A stretch of DNA of 64,000 bases from Diplonema japonicum (GCA_964019335.1 OZ025688.1:434001-498000); one strand, 5' to 3'. Counted from the first letter of the stretch, positions 46,821 to 57,128 are shown. Notes: generated from the sequence alone by a model not told the origin. Numbers and translations: made by a program.

Positions 46821-49499
46821 ATGATTTCAGATGAGAGCATGGTCTGGGATCGCCCGGAGTTAACTCGTTTCGTTGCATGGTGGTGCGTTGTGTCATTTGG
46901 GTCGTTTGTACCCTTGATGTTCTACAGCGAGTACATGACAGGGAAGGTGGTGTTGGGGCAAAGCTCATGCATCAGCATATTTTGTCTATTCGCGTGCATA
47001 GTGACAAAGGACAGAAGGCTTAACACTGTTGTGAGCATCATTGTGTCACTGCACGCCTATGCCACAGGCATCACCGGCATGTTCATTCTCGGCGGTATCC
47101 AGTCCACTGGCTTCCTGTCTGTGTGCATAGCATCTCCTGTTCTCTTCACGCATCTCTTCGGCACTCTTTACGGCCGTGCAAGCGCTATTTTCACCATTTG
47201 CTGCATTGTGTGTGTGGCCGTTCTTGACGAGAACCTTCCAAACGAAGCCCTCCCAGTGTGGGTCCACGCAGTCATGTTTTGCGGTGTGCTTGTTCTTGTC
47301 GTGGCGTTTCAGGACTTTTTGATACACGCTAGCCGCGTTGTTGCCTTCACGCCTAGCTCGAGGTCCCGGCAGGTGTCCGTGCACGATGTGGAGTCCTCAC
47401 CTGAGTTGCATTGCGGGGGTGCCAAGATAATACCTACTGTGTTCTGCGGTGCCACGCCTACTGTGGACTCCATCGAGCAAGAGTCGACCAACGATACGGT
47501 CCTTTGCTTGGACAAGCGGCAACCGATGACTCTCGTTGACCCCACCACCACTGTGTCCGTCAACAAGATTCCTTTCCATCTCGACCTCTCGAGAGCTACC
47601 CTTAACAACCCCGTCACCTCCATGCAGTCCGACAGGGACATTGCCTCCACACAGTCTGACAGGGACATCGCCTCACCACGTGGCGCGTGGGGCAAGAAGA
47701 TGCGCGAGCGACCAAAAACTGAAACAGTCCACTCACCTCTCACACCCCTGTCCGGCGGCAAGAGTGTCTGCTCCGCTTGTAAGACACCTCTAGCGCGGTA
47801 CTGCTCGGAGACGGGTGATCTCCACCCTCCTTCTAGTTTCGCATCCTCCAAAGTTCCTGAGGTGACCTTCAGCGAAACCACTCTCAGGAAAGAAAGGGAG
47901 GGGGAACAACCCAAGTCTTCCCGGTCACGCGTCCGGGCCAACAGTTTCACTACGAACATCAACAACCCGTCAGGCGTGAAGATCATCAAGAAGACCTTCA
48001 ACTGGAAGAAAGGTGACCTTATCGGGCAGGGTGGGTTCGGTACTGTGCACATTGGGCTGAACCTTGAGACGGGGGAGCTCATGGCAGTCAAGAACGTGGA
48101 GTTCTCGTCAAAGGACACCAACGTCGTGTCGAAGATGAAGCAGCTGCAGAAGGAGATCGAGATCATGAAGCCCTTGGACCACACCCACGTGGTGCGGTAC
48201 TTCTTCACGGAGCGCATGGGGAACTCCATCAACATCTTCATGGAGTACGTCCCGGGGGGCTCGCTGCAGAAACTCCTGAAAACCTTCGGCCCTTTAAGCG
48301 AGACGACCGTCGTGCAGTACACTTACCAGATCCTACTGGGCTTGGCTCATCTCCACGGGCAAGGCATCATCCACAGAGACATCAAGGGAGCCAATGTCCT
48401 CCTAACCGTGGAAGGCACGGTAAAAGTAGCTGATTTCGGGGCCTCTGCCATCGTGGAGACAAAGGATCAGATCACAGGTGTACAGGGCACACCGTACTGG
48501 ATGGCACCAGAGGTGATCAGCGCGCAGGGTCACAACTGGGAAGCGGACATCTGGTCATTAGGGTGCACTGTGATGGAAATGTTGACCGCGAAGCCGCCGT
48601 GGCATCATTTGAAGCTGACGCAAGTTGAGGTCCTGCAATGGATTGTGGGAGACATGGACCACGACCCGCCCATCAAGGTGCCTGAGAACCTCACTCTCGC
48701 GTCGGAGATGTTTCTGTTGGATTGCCTGAAGAGGCAGCCCGAGTCACGTCCGTCAGCACGGCAGCTCATCGAACATCATTATTTCACAGAAGACGCTGAG
48801 GAAGCGTCGAACCCACATCCTCCCGACGGGCAGAACGAACCTGTCTTTGTACAGGATCAGGGGGTGTCACCTGTTCTCAACCACCCACGGAACGACTCCG
48901 CGGTGTCAGGTTCGATATGTCTATCGCCCAAAGGGAAATGGGGTGGCATGTTGTTGAAGGACAGTGTGAATGTGAACAATTGTAAATCACCGACACCATC
49001 ACAGAGAGCGTCTGTTGTGTCGATGAGCAGCAACTCTCAGATTCAAAGTTACTTGGATTCGGAGGCAGGGCAATGGCCTACCCTGTTCACCAAACGGCAT
49101 AGCGGCGAGACATCGTGCAGCGAAGGCAGGAAGGAGTCTAACTCGAGCATCACTGCGAGAAGATCCCCTTTTAAAGTTATCAGAGTTCAGTCAAATGAAA
49201 CCTCTACAAGGATCCCTGATGAGCTGGATGGGGAGGTCATAATGTCACATGTGGAAATCCCACAGCACCAGAACGGGTCGCCCCCGTTAGCACCTGCCAG
49301 CACACCTCAGTTCCCTCTTATGAACGCATCAGGCAGACGGCGGTCGAGTACTGAATGGGCAGACATGGTCAGGAAGAACGACTCCAAGCTGCGGGAGTCC
49401 CTCGTCATTCTGACCAGTGAAGACCAGCTGCTTGGGAAGAAGCATCCTCTTTTGCCCAACCAGTCGCCTATGGCGCCTTCGCCTTCCCCTGCTGAATGA
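46821..49499 (+). CDS. Membrane-tethered STE11/MAP3K-like protein kinase
   Basis: 892 residues. The first about 175 hold five to six hydrophobic segments (for example FVAWWCVVSFGSFVPLMFY and AVMFCGVLVLVVAFQDFLI). A Ser/Thr-rich linker with a twice-repeated SDRDIAS follows. The kinase domain spans about 395-655: GQGGFGTVHIG, AVKNVEF (Lys424), HRDIKGANVLL (His518/Asp520), VADFGAS (Asp538), GTPYWMAPEV, and an RPSARQL helix before its end. The GAN and GTPYWMAPEV wording is typical of MAP3Ks (STE11/NPK1 type). All catalytic residues are present, so it should be active. The C-terminal 240 residues are Ser-rich and disordered. I infer a membrane receptor-like kinase feeding a MAP-kinase cascade. The N-terminal membrane domain is not one I can name. 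Confidence 0.88.
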   Translation: MISDESMVWDRPELTRFVAWWCVVSFGSFVPLMFYSEYMTGKVVLGQSSCISIFCLFACIVTKDRRLNTVVSIIVSLHAYATGITGMFILGGIQSTGFLSVCIASPVLFTHLFGTLYGRASAIFTICCIVCVAVLDENLPNEALPVWVHAVMFCGVLVLVVAFQDFLIHASRVVAFTPSSRSRQVSVHDVESSPELHCGGAKIIPTVFCGATPTVDSIEQESTNDTVLCLDKRQPMTLVDPTTTVSVNKIPFHLDLSRATLNNPVTSMQSDRDIASTQSDRDIASPRGAWGKKMRERPKTETVHSPLTPLSGGKSVCSACKTPLARYCSETGDLHPPSSFASSKVPEVTFSETTLRKEREGEQPKSSRSRVRANSFTTNINNPSGVKIIKKTFNWKKGDLIGQGGFGTVHIGLNLETGELMAVKNVEFSSKDTNVVSKMKQLQKEIEIMKPLDHTHVVRYFFTERMGNSINIFMEYVPGGSLQKLLKTFGPLSETTVVQYTYQILLGLAHLHGQGIIHRDIKGANVLLTVEGTVKVADFGASAIVETKDQITGVQGTPYWMAPEVISAQGHNWEADIWSLGCTVMEMLTAKPPWHHLKLTQVEVLQWIVGDMDHDPPIKVPENLTLASEMFLLDCLKRQPESRPSARQLIEHHYFTEDAEEASNPHPPDGQNEPVFVQDQGVSPVLNHPRNDSAVSGSICLSPKGKWGGMLLKDSVNVNNCKSPTPSQRASVVSMSSNSQIQSYLDSEAGQWPTLFTKRHSGETSCSEGRKESNSSITARRSPFKVIRVQSNETSTRIPDELDGEVIMSHVEIPQHQNGSPPLAPASTPQFPLMNASGRRRSSTEWADMVRKNDSKLRESLVILTSEDQLLGKKHPLLPNQSPMAPSPSPAE

Positions 49500-50916
49500 G
49501 GTGTGCAGGGGCCTATGAAAAACCGTTGAGAGGGGGTCAGACACAAACATTTTCCGTAAAAAAAAAGTTTTTTTTTTTTTTCAGTGCGAGATTTTTTTTT
49601 TTTCTTTTTGAAAAGAGGGGGAATAGAAATTGGTCCGTCGGCAAGAAAAAAAAAAAAAAAAAAAAAGTCTAGACCTTTTTTTTTTTGAGTGGAGTGGTGG
49701 AAATAAAAAAATAAAAAAAAATAAAACTACCGCTTTTCCACGGACGGACCACATAATTCTAAGCTAATGAATTTATTTCAAGCTTTTGTAATCTCTTCTT
49801 CTTTTTTTTTTTTTTTTTACAACCAAAAAAAAACCCACTTTTAAATAAGATCTTTGTTTTTCTTTTAAGGTTTTCCAATGGGGGTGGTTATCGGTGCTGA
49901 CAGGAAACTTATGCCTTCCGATGTGTAGTGATTATAGAAAAGAAAAGTATGAAAAAAAAAGAGGAGGGGGTGAAAAGGAACTTATGAAACGAGGTTTTTA
50001 TGGACCTGTTAAACCTCATAAAAAAAAAGGTCATTGAGACCTAAAGAGCAACATGCCGACCGTTTCACCGTGCGTTTTAAAAATAAACGAGAGATTTTTT
50101 TTTCTCTAAAAAAAAAAAAAGATAGTCTGCACAAAAAGTAAATCGCAAAAAAAAAAAAAAATGAAGAAAAAGAGGAAAGAAGGGGGAAAAAAAAAAGAAA
50201 AGAAATTGCAACAGAATGGTCATGCCACCGTCAAGAAAAAAAAAAAAAAAAGAAACTGAGAAAAAACTGAGAATCCGGATTTTTGGTTTTTATTCACTGC
50301 CAAAACTTTTCCGGACTTGTCACGGTGGGACTTCTTTAAAATAAACCTTTGCCTGCCAGTACGTTTCTTTTGACCCATTCCTTTTTTTTTTCCCCCCTAA
50401 GATTGCAAAAAAAGAAGGGGGGGGGGGGGGGGGGGGGGGATGAAGCAAAAGGTTTTTTCAGCTTTAACCAGTTGCACGGCTAAAATGCTGAAAAGAACCT
50501 TCGTTTTCTTTTTTTCTCTTTTAAAAAAAAAAAAAGAAAAGAAAAGAAAGTTCCAGAAAAAGAAAAGAAAAAAGGAAAAAAAGAAGAAAGGGAAAAAAAA
50601 AAAAAAAGAAAAGTGCAACACACATACACCCCTCGGTCTAAAGGGATGTTTTTTTTTTCTTTTTTTTCCCTATGGGTGCTGCATTTTTTTTTTTGCCAGT
50701 CCGTTTTTTGCTGTGCTACAGGTTAGTACCTAGCAAGGAGGGGGGGACTTCAAATCTTTGTTGCACCCTTTCTTTTACGGAGGGTGGGTTGTAGCTATTT
50801 CTTCATTTTCTTTCTTCTTTTTTTCCTTTCAATTTTTTTTTTTGTTTTAACAATATTATTGTCGAGACTAAAACTAGTTGATGGCAGCGTAATGAGCTAT
50901 TTTATTAGGTAAAATT

Positions 50917-51090
50917 CCGCTCGTGCGCACAAACAAAGAAAATGTCAAGGGACGAGTTCGAACTAGGGAAGGTTAAGTGGACGGACGTCGAGACATCGAC
51001 ATATCCTCCTTCGGCTACCCCCGCGAAACACGGACACGACTATGTGTTCTTCCCTTCGTGCGATAGGGCCCGCTCGTGCGCACAAACAAA
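50917..51090 (-). mobile_element. tRNA-derived SINE-like insertion with 21-bp flanking repeats
   Basis: CCGCTCGTGCGCACAAACAA(A) occurs at 50917-50937 and 51070-51090, flanking 132 bp, as expected of a target-site duplication. On the minus strand the insert has TAGCCGAAGGAGG (51005-51017), an A-box match, and TAGTTCGAACTC (50954-50965), a B-box match, about 40 nt apart. The T-stem does not pair well, so it is not a functional tRNA. Confidence 0.55.
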
Positions 51091-51306
51091 TGGAGCGCCA
51101 AACTAGTTTTTTTTAATCCCACAATTTTTTAAATGTCTCTTTTTTTCTTTTTCTTTTTCCAACATACTGGAAAGCTAGCAGGAGCCGAGGGGCCTCTCGC
51201 TGGAACTGAGAGCTACAGAGTACAGTCCATACCCCTTGCGGTTTTTTCTTTTTTTTTTTTTCAGGTGGTGGGGATAACATGAAAATATAAGAAAAAAACA
51301 TCAGAT

Positions 51307-51569
51307 GTGTTGTTCGCTGTTGACCTCCTCGTCGGTCATCAGCGCCCGAGTGGAAGAACATAACGCAGATGCTCAGGGTGACGAACAGGCAGCAAACTGC
51401 ACGAGCGCAGAATCTTGGTTACCCGGGACGCACCGGCTGGGGTTGTACACCGCACGCATTAAGGACACGACGCGGAACGCAGAAGAAGCTACAACTCGGC
51501 CGCGGCGCGCACCCTGTAATCAATCAGTAGACAGTTCTTGTGCAGGGCGCCGCCAACACCGGCCTCCTT
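51307..51569. repeat. Dispersed repeat family R1, copy 1
   Basis: Shares ordered blocks with 63817-64000: GTGTTGTTCGCTGTTGACCT at the start, GAGTGGAAGAAC, GAATCTTGGTTACCCGGGA, TAAGGACACGA, and GACAGTTCTTGTGCAGG near the end. This copy is longer (263 against 184+ bp), with extra sequence between blocks. Confidence 0.75.
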
Positions 51570-51576
51570 TAACTCA

Positions 51577-51613
<37 letters not shown>

Positions 51614-51654
51614 CAAACACAGCCTAAAGGCCGAGACCCCAGAAGGGAGAAAGG

Positions 51655-51700
51655 GGTAGATAAGTAGAGAAAAGGGGGACAGGAACCTCCTTTATCTCAT
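51655..51700. repeat. Short dispersed direct repeat, copy 1
   Basis: GGTAGATAAGTAGAGA, AAGGGGG and GAACCTCCTT blocks, matched at 53372-53430. The two copies bracket the tentative gene at 52045-53021. Confidence 0.55.
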
Positions 51701-52044
51701 CTCTTGTTTTTTTTTTTTTTTTTCATTCATTTATTTTGTACGTTTTTGTTTTCCCTCTCCTTTCTCTATTCTCCAGAAGAAAAAAAAATTTTTTTTTTAA
51801 AGAGTGCTGATAGTTTGTGGACGCGTACCTAATGTCGGGTCGTTGCTTATACATCTACCCCATAGTGATTTGTTTGGTTTTCTTTTCTTTTTTTTTTTTT
51901 TTTTTTTTTTTTTTTGCGAGGGGCCACAGCACACTTGGTGAACATTTTTATGTTACATGTGCCCTTAATTTTCTTCTTTCTTTTTTTTCTCTCCCAAACC
52001 TAAATCACCAATGTCCTGTCATACTCTTCCCCCCCAAAGAAAAA

Positions 52045-52608
52045 ATGGCAGAAAGGAAAATGAAGGTCAGTTTCTCGACCCCGCTACTCTATCCTTTCTT
52101 CAAAAAAATTCTCCCTTTTTTTTAACTCTATTTACACTTACTCTGATACCTTCAGGCCCTCCCCATCCCATTGTTTGCCCTTTTCTCTTTACACTGACCC
52201 CTCCTAAAGGTTGGAACCCCCCAAAAAGAATTCTTTTTTAAAATAAATGTATCTCTCCCCCCAGGACTACCTTGTCGGCGTACGGCCACACGTTCGCGAT
52301 TCGAACAAACGCCGTGCGCATTTTTTTCAGATTTGCTGCGTACGGCCTTCATTTTGAAAAGGTCTTTAAGGAAAAGGCGTGGGGTCTCGTCGTTCAGTTG
52401 TAAGCCGCAAGCCCGGGTTAGATAAAATTCAGGCCGCAAACGTGGCATCGGGTGTGAAAGTGTTTGCATGTCATTTTGTGCCCCACTCATCCAACGTAAG
52501 CCCTTTGACCCGTAGTCTATACCTAAGGAGCCGTACGCACAGCCGAATGCCGTACGCACTTTTCCAGACTTACTTTTTTTTTTTTTTTTTGCCAACTTTA
52601 GTTACCTG

Positions 52609-52643
<35 letters not shown>

Positions 52644-53021
52644 CTTTTCATTGCCACAGAGGGACTCTCGCCTTGTGGAGAAGGTGAGGACATCCAGGAG
52701 AGCGCGCGTGTCATAGGCCGGGTGATAGCGGCACTAGAACGCATCCACACCAATGAGCGCATAGCGCCCCTCATTCCAGCTGCTTCGGTAGACTCTGTCC
52801 ACTCCCTACGCACGTTGGGTTACTACAACGGCTCCATAAGGGGCTACTCCTCTAGACCGGTATTCGCCTCCCCGGCGACCCGCCACATCCTTGAGAAACA
52901 ACTGTACAACTATTGTGTCCTTACCAACTCGGTTGAGGGTTTTATACCTAAGGCCGAGGAGGGTGAACGAGGGGCCGAAGGCCACACCACAACAGAAAGG
53001 TTCGATCAAGAGATAGATTGA
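52045..53021 (+). CDS. Tentative small two-exon gene, unknown function
   Basis: The 3' part is the stronger: 52660-53021 has normal coding composition after a T-rich tract ending GCCACAGAG. It reads DIQESARVIGRVIAALERIH, then TNERIAPLIPAASVDSVHS, and on to FDQEID and a TGA. It has no suitable ATG of its own. A possible first exon is 52045-52065 (MAERKMK, donor GTCAGT), joined by a 596-nt phase-0 intron to 52662. That gives 126 residues. No family recognised. The intron would contain GC-rich sequence with a repeated CCGTACGCAC-type word (52270-52570), perhaps an inserted element. The 3' exon is moderately likely; the join is speculative. Confidence 0.4.
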
Positions 53022-53069
53022 GACTCTTCAGGCGTCCTGTCACATACCGCAGGAACCCTTAAATGTCTC

Positions 53070-53105
<36 letters not shown>

Positions 53106-53106
53106 T

Positions 53107-53145
53107 GGCGGGCCGTTGCTAACCACTTCGTTCCTATCATAGTGA
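53107..53145. repeat. 39-bp dispersed repeat, copy 2
   Basis: Identical to 14891-14929; lies between two T tracts. Confidence 0.65.
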
Positions 53146-53371
53146 TTTTTTTTTTTTTTTTTTTTTTTACTATTTCCTCCTAAAGAAACGTGAGCGTGAA
53201 AATTGAAAACTGTTAAAGTATAGTTTTCCCGTTCATATAACCCCCCTTTTTTTTTCTTTTGTGAATACAGGAAAGAATGAGAGAATACAATGACTACCAT
53301 GTCAACAGCCCCGGTTAGTCGAGGGTACCCCCTTTCTATTTTTATGTGAGCAAGAGGGAAGAGCGGCAATA

Positions 53372-53430
53372 GGTAGATAAGTAGAGACAAGGGGGGCATT
53401 CCAAAACAAGAACCTCCTTAATCGCATATC
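53372..53430. repeat. Short dispersed direct repeat, copy 2
   Basis: Matches 51655-51700, with a small insertion (CATTCCAAAACAA) before the GAACCTCCTT block. Confidence 0.55.
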
Positions 53431-53754
53431 CATTTTCTTTGCGTGTTTCTTTGCTATATGTTATGACGCCATAAAGAAGCTTATGTTCAACTCTTTTTTT
53501 TTTTTTGAATCCATTTCGTTCATATCTCTGGTAATAATATATATTTAGAAAAAGAAGAAGAAAAAAAGAAGAAAAAAAAAAGCAGCTTTCCACCTCGACA
53601 CCCCTACCCAATGATCTAAATCTGGTTGCGGTTCTTTCTTTCACATCCTCCCTTTATTTTATTTTATACCCCCATTTTTAATTTTTTTTTCTTCCAAAAA
53701 CTGCAATTTTGACACCTCATATTGAGTAAGGAAAGAAACACAAAAGATGACAAA

Positions 53755-55725
53755 ATGCAGCCCAGACCACCAGCAAGAGGGAACTCTGTTCCAAACCCAA
53801 GATCGAAGTACTGTCTTGGCATGATAGAGGTAGCACAAGAAGGCGATAGATGCAAGGTGGTAGCAGAAGAACGAGACTCCAGAAGACGATTAAAGGGGTG
53901 GGGACTGAGACCCCTACAGTTCGAAGGCACAGGACACATACGATGCGAAGAAAATAACGGGAGAATTCACTACAGAATACAAGAAGCAATCGAATGGGGC
54001 CGGCTAGGTTTAGGGGTTGAAGTGGCCTGGAAGGGCGCAGCTTTATCCAGCCATGAGACAGTAGATAACAACGCTATTCAAGACAAGGAAGCTACTGAAA
54101 GGCGTCAACTTGCAGCATCTCACAACATCGAATTGGTGCAGGTCTATGCCAGGTCCTTCTTGAGTAGAAGGGATCTCTTCTGCAGTCTTGCCACTTCTGA
54201 ACAGCTTCAAAGAGCATCTCTGAGCAACTCTCGTTTGGCTGGCTTTGCTTTGCTGTTCCATGAGCACCTCTGTGCTGCCCATGCTGCCTCACGACGCAGT
54301 CTCCTTGCGACAGTACTGTCTACTTTGCACAGAGAGGATCGTTTTTGCCTGATTGATGTGTTTTCCCGTTTTAGTCGTGTCATCGTGGGTGACTTCTTAT
54401 CCACGCTTCACAGCATGTATTGTGACAGGTATTCTACGTTCTGTGATGCCTATCGGCTTGCCTGTGGTCATGAGATAGCTTCTCATGCCGCACGTGAGCA
54501 CATCGAAGGACTTTGGTTGTGTGGGTGGGACAGTCTTCTTTCATGCTGCCGCCTGCAGGAGCGCCACTTGCAGCATACTGCCGATATCGTGCAAAGCGAG
54601 ATTGTAGAATGGATCGGGCTCGCCAAAGGTTTCATCAATGGATGGGTAGCTCAGGAGAGGGAGCGGGTGGCGGTGAGGGAAGCACAGGAACGGTGCTCGG
54701 TGGTTTCCGAGTCTTGCGAAGAACTCAAGCCAGTTATGTTGGTTGGCTTTGTCGTCACTGCATGGTGCGTGTCGTTGGAAGAGGGGCAGCAGAGGATATC
54801 GCAAACAGAGATGAAGCATTTCACATCTGAGATTGCAATACCCCACACAACCTTCATGAAGCAAGCGGTGGTCGACCAAGCCACCGCCCAAAGCTCTCTG
54901 CTAGTCGGTAACCCCGAGCAGCTTAATAGAACAGCAATAGAGGAGGCCTTCTCTCGGGGTACCATCATGGCAACGCGCCATGTTGCCGCCCTCCTCTTCA
55001 CAGGGACGCTAGAGACGCTCAACAGGCGTTTGAAAGAATTCGCTGAGCAAAAGGTGCTCTTCTTGAAGGGTGCGGAGCCTGCTAAGCGTAAAGGTTGTGT
55101 TCTCGAGGAATCCATGTTGCGGAGGAGGATATATTCGGATGTAGAGGTGGACAAGAAGGATGTAATACGCAGGACGCTGGCGAGGGTAGCGACAGCACGG
55201 AGGGAGCAGCTATACGTCCAAGAGAACGAGATCAGGAAGGTGCTGGTGAGGTTTGAGACGAGAAGCAAAGAGGACACTACAGGACGTCTGGAAGTGGTGG
55301 GGCAAGAGGGTGCTTTGAGAGTCGTGACAATGAACGAAGAGCAGCAGACCCGGCTTGAATTGCAGGAGGTAGAAGATACAGCATGGCTTCCTTCTGCCAT
55401 CAAGCACTTCAACAAAATTCACGAAGTGTCTCGATGTGGCCTGAAAGATTCCGAGTACACAGATTTCAAAAGGATCCGGTACCTATGGTCTACAACGTGG
55501 CGCGGCATCGTAGACAAGTCCACACACTTCATACAGGCCGTATGGCGCATCCACAGGGCCAAGCGCCTCAAGTCACAACTTCTCAACAACCGCATGGAGC
55601 TTGTCAATCTCGCCGAGGCCTCGCAAGCCCGCCTCTACTCCGCTCATCTCATCCAGAAGGTTTGGAGAGGCCACTACTGCAGATGCGTCCTTGCTACCGA
55701 CCTGTTCGACGCCGAAGAGGCTTAG
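53755..55725 (+). CDS. IQ-motif, helix-rich protein of unknown function
   Basis: 656 residues from the first ATG; the frame is open upstream to a TTG. The body is Leu/Glu/Arg-rich and probably mostly helical, with no catalytic motif. Near the C-terminus are two IQ-type calmodulin-binding motifs about 45 residues apart: FIQAVWRIHRAKRLK and LIQKVWRGHYCRCVL (pattern [IVL]Q-x-x-x-R-G-x-x-x-R, with the first Gly replaced). I infer a calmodulin or centrin-binding cytoskeletal protein, perhaps flagellar, since two downstream neighbours look similar in kind; this is weak. 90 bp separate the stop from the next ATG. Single exon. Confidence 0.65.
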   Translation: MQPRPPARGNSVPNPRSKYCLGMIEVAQEGDRCKVVAEERDSRRRLKGWGLRPLQFEGTGHIRCEENNGRIHYRIQEAIEWGRLGLGVEVAWKGAALSSHETVDNNAIQDKEATERRQLAASHNIELVQVYARSFLSRRDLFCSLATSEQLQRASLSNSRLAGFALLFHEHLCAAHAASRRSLLATVLSTLHREDRFCLIDVFSRFSRVIVGDFLSTLHSMYCDRYSTFCDAYRLACGHEIASHAAREHIEGLWLCGWDSLLSCCRLQERHLQHTADIVQSEIVEWIGLAKGFINGWVAQERERVAVREAQERCSVVSESCEELKPVMLVGFVVTAWCVSLEEGQQRISQTEMKHFTSEIAIPHTTFMKQAVVDQATAQSSLLVGNPEQLNRTAIEEAFSRGTIMATRHVAALLFTGTLETLNRRLKEFAEQKVLFLKGAEPAKRKGCVLEESMLRRRIYSDVEVDKKDVIRRTLARVATARREQLYVQENEIRKVLVRFETRSKEDTTGRLEVVGQEGALRVVTMNEEQQTRLELQEVEDTAWLPSAIKHFNKIHEVSRCGLKDSEYTDFKRIRYLWSTTWRGIVDKSTHFIQAVWRIHRAKRLKSQLLNNRMELVNLAEASQARLYSAHLIQKVWRGHYCRCVLATDLFDAEEA

Positions 55726-55815
55726 CTTTACTTTAGTTTATAAGAGGTCTGGCTTCCGTCAGCACTTTCTTGTTGTGATTTCCCTGTATTTTCGCTGCCT
55801 TTGTCACCGAGATCT

Positions 55816-56986
55816 ATGACAGAAACCATGGGTGATTTCGATATGCTTAGCAACCTCGGGGTGGAGGTGCCCTACAAAGTGGTCAGACTCAGCAAGCCGC
55901 CTAGTTCCTTTATTATGGAAGCGGGGGGTGTGTGTGCGAAGTACGAGAAGAACAAGATTGATGCAGCAAGGACGTTCTACGAGAACAGGGGCTCTCGCTC
56001 TCCGAGGAGTGGCAGTGTGCCGTCTAGGAACGGCAGTGTGCCGTCTGGTGCTGATACCATGAACAGCAATACTTCTAGTTGGAGGTCCGACTGGCGCCCC
56101 CATGCTCAGCCCATGCAGCGCTCACACTTTTCAACTTCAAACCCCTCTAGTTGCATGCTTGGCAGCAACGAAGGCCCCATCTCCGAAAACGCCCACGAAA
56201 TGTTGAACCACCGTAAGATATCGAAGCATGCCAGCCCTCGTTTGCCGCACCCCCTCGAGGCCCAGCACTACTCCAACACTCACAAGAGCGCTAGATCTGC
56301 TCTGAAGAAGATGGACGCCAACAGGAACTTTCGGGAGCTTCCCGCCGCGGGTGCTCGTTCGGAGGTATGTCTTAACAAGGTTTGACCAATATCTTGCCCC
56401 ATAGAAAATCACGCGTTCCCCCGTCCCGTCGGATATCACTGGGCGTCACGTAGCAGAGAACGAACCAGTGTACCAGCCCGCAGTGGTGTCGGGACCGAAG
56501 TTGTGGACTGCTGAGAGGGATAGGAAAGAGAGAGAAAGGGAGAAGAATGACTGTGTTGTAGGGAAGGAAAAGGTGTTGAGGGCTAGCTCGCCGCCGAAGG
56601 AAAGGCAGGAACACATAGTACCAGAGGGGCCGAGGCTGTGGACGGCTGAAAGGGATCTGAGGTTGACCAGGAGGTCGTCATCCACACCAAACCACCCCTT
56701 AATGCACCAGCACAAGAAGCTACACGGCGACGGCGGGCTGGGCTCCAACGGGCAGGTGGGCCACCAGCCGTCGGACCTCCAAAGACGCTGGGACAACGCC
56801 GGGTGGTGGGCACCCCAAAGCTCCCCCACGGAAGTTCGACCCAAACCCGAATACGTCCCACCCTCCCCCAGCACCCGCGCCACCTACGGCGTGCCTAACT
56901 ATTCCAAACGTGGCTACGAGCCGACCGACATGTCCATCCAGCGCCGCCACAGGTCCCCTTCTTCTACTCGCAAATGGAGACCTTGA
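55816..56986 (+). CDS. Repeat-containing disordered protein, unknown function
   Basis: Exons 55816-56364 and 56405-56986; 376 residues. The start is the first ATG after a TTG-opened frame; an ATG at 55828 (MGDFDMLSNLG) is equally possible. Polar and low in hydrophobics, with short internal repeats: SGSVPS/NGSVPS, and a longer pair in exon 2, GPKLWTAERDRK and GPRLWTAERDLR, separated by about 43 residues. It also has a Trp/Pro-rich end and a Ser/Arg-rich tail. No known domain. The composition fits microtubule- or axoneme-associated proteins, which is only a guess. Retaining the intron would end the protein eight codons later. Confidence 0.65.
56365..56404 (+). other. 40-nt intron
   Basis: GTATGT donor, CCCCATAG acceptor, phase 0 after GAG; TTGACC at 56382 could serve as branch point. 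Splicing links two open frames of the same composition. Confidence 0.75.
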
Positions 56987-57128
56987 GCAGCTTATATATT
57001 AATTTAGATTGTCAATCTAGAATTCTACGTTCCCGTTCCCCTTAGATGTTCCCTTTAATAGACTTCTTGGTTGTAGTATTGACAACGCCATTCGCATCTT
57101 CCAACTATTCACAGTGCGCCTGATAAAG

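Larger units (their letters stand above)
49500..52044. other. 2.5-kb repeat-rich intergenic region
   Basis: Homopolymer runs plus a SINE-like insertion (50917-51090), a dispersed repeat (51307-51569), a (TA)n microsatellite (about 51577-51600) and a short direct repeat (51655-51700). No gene supported. Confidence 0.5.
53022..53754. other. 0.73-kb intergenic region
   Basis: T tracts, the second copy of the 39-bp repeat (53107-53145) and the second copy of the short direct repeat (53372-53430). No gene seen. Confidence 0.5.

Noticed and set aside
52255-52330. ATTCGAAC near 52301 as a tRNA T-loop.
   Set aside because: The flanking stems do not pair and no A box lies at the right distance.
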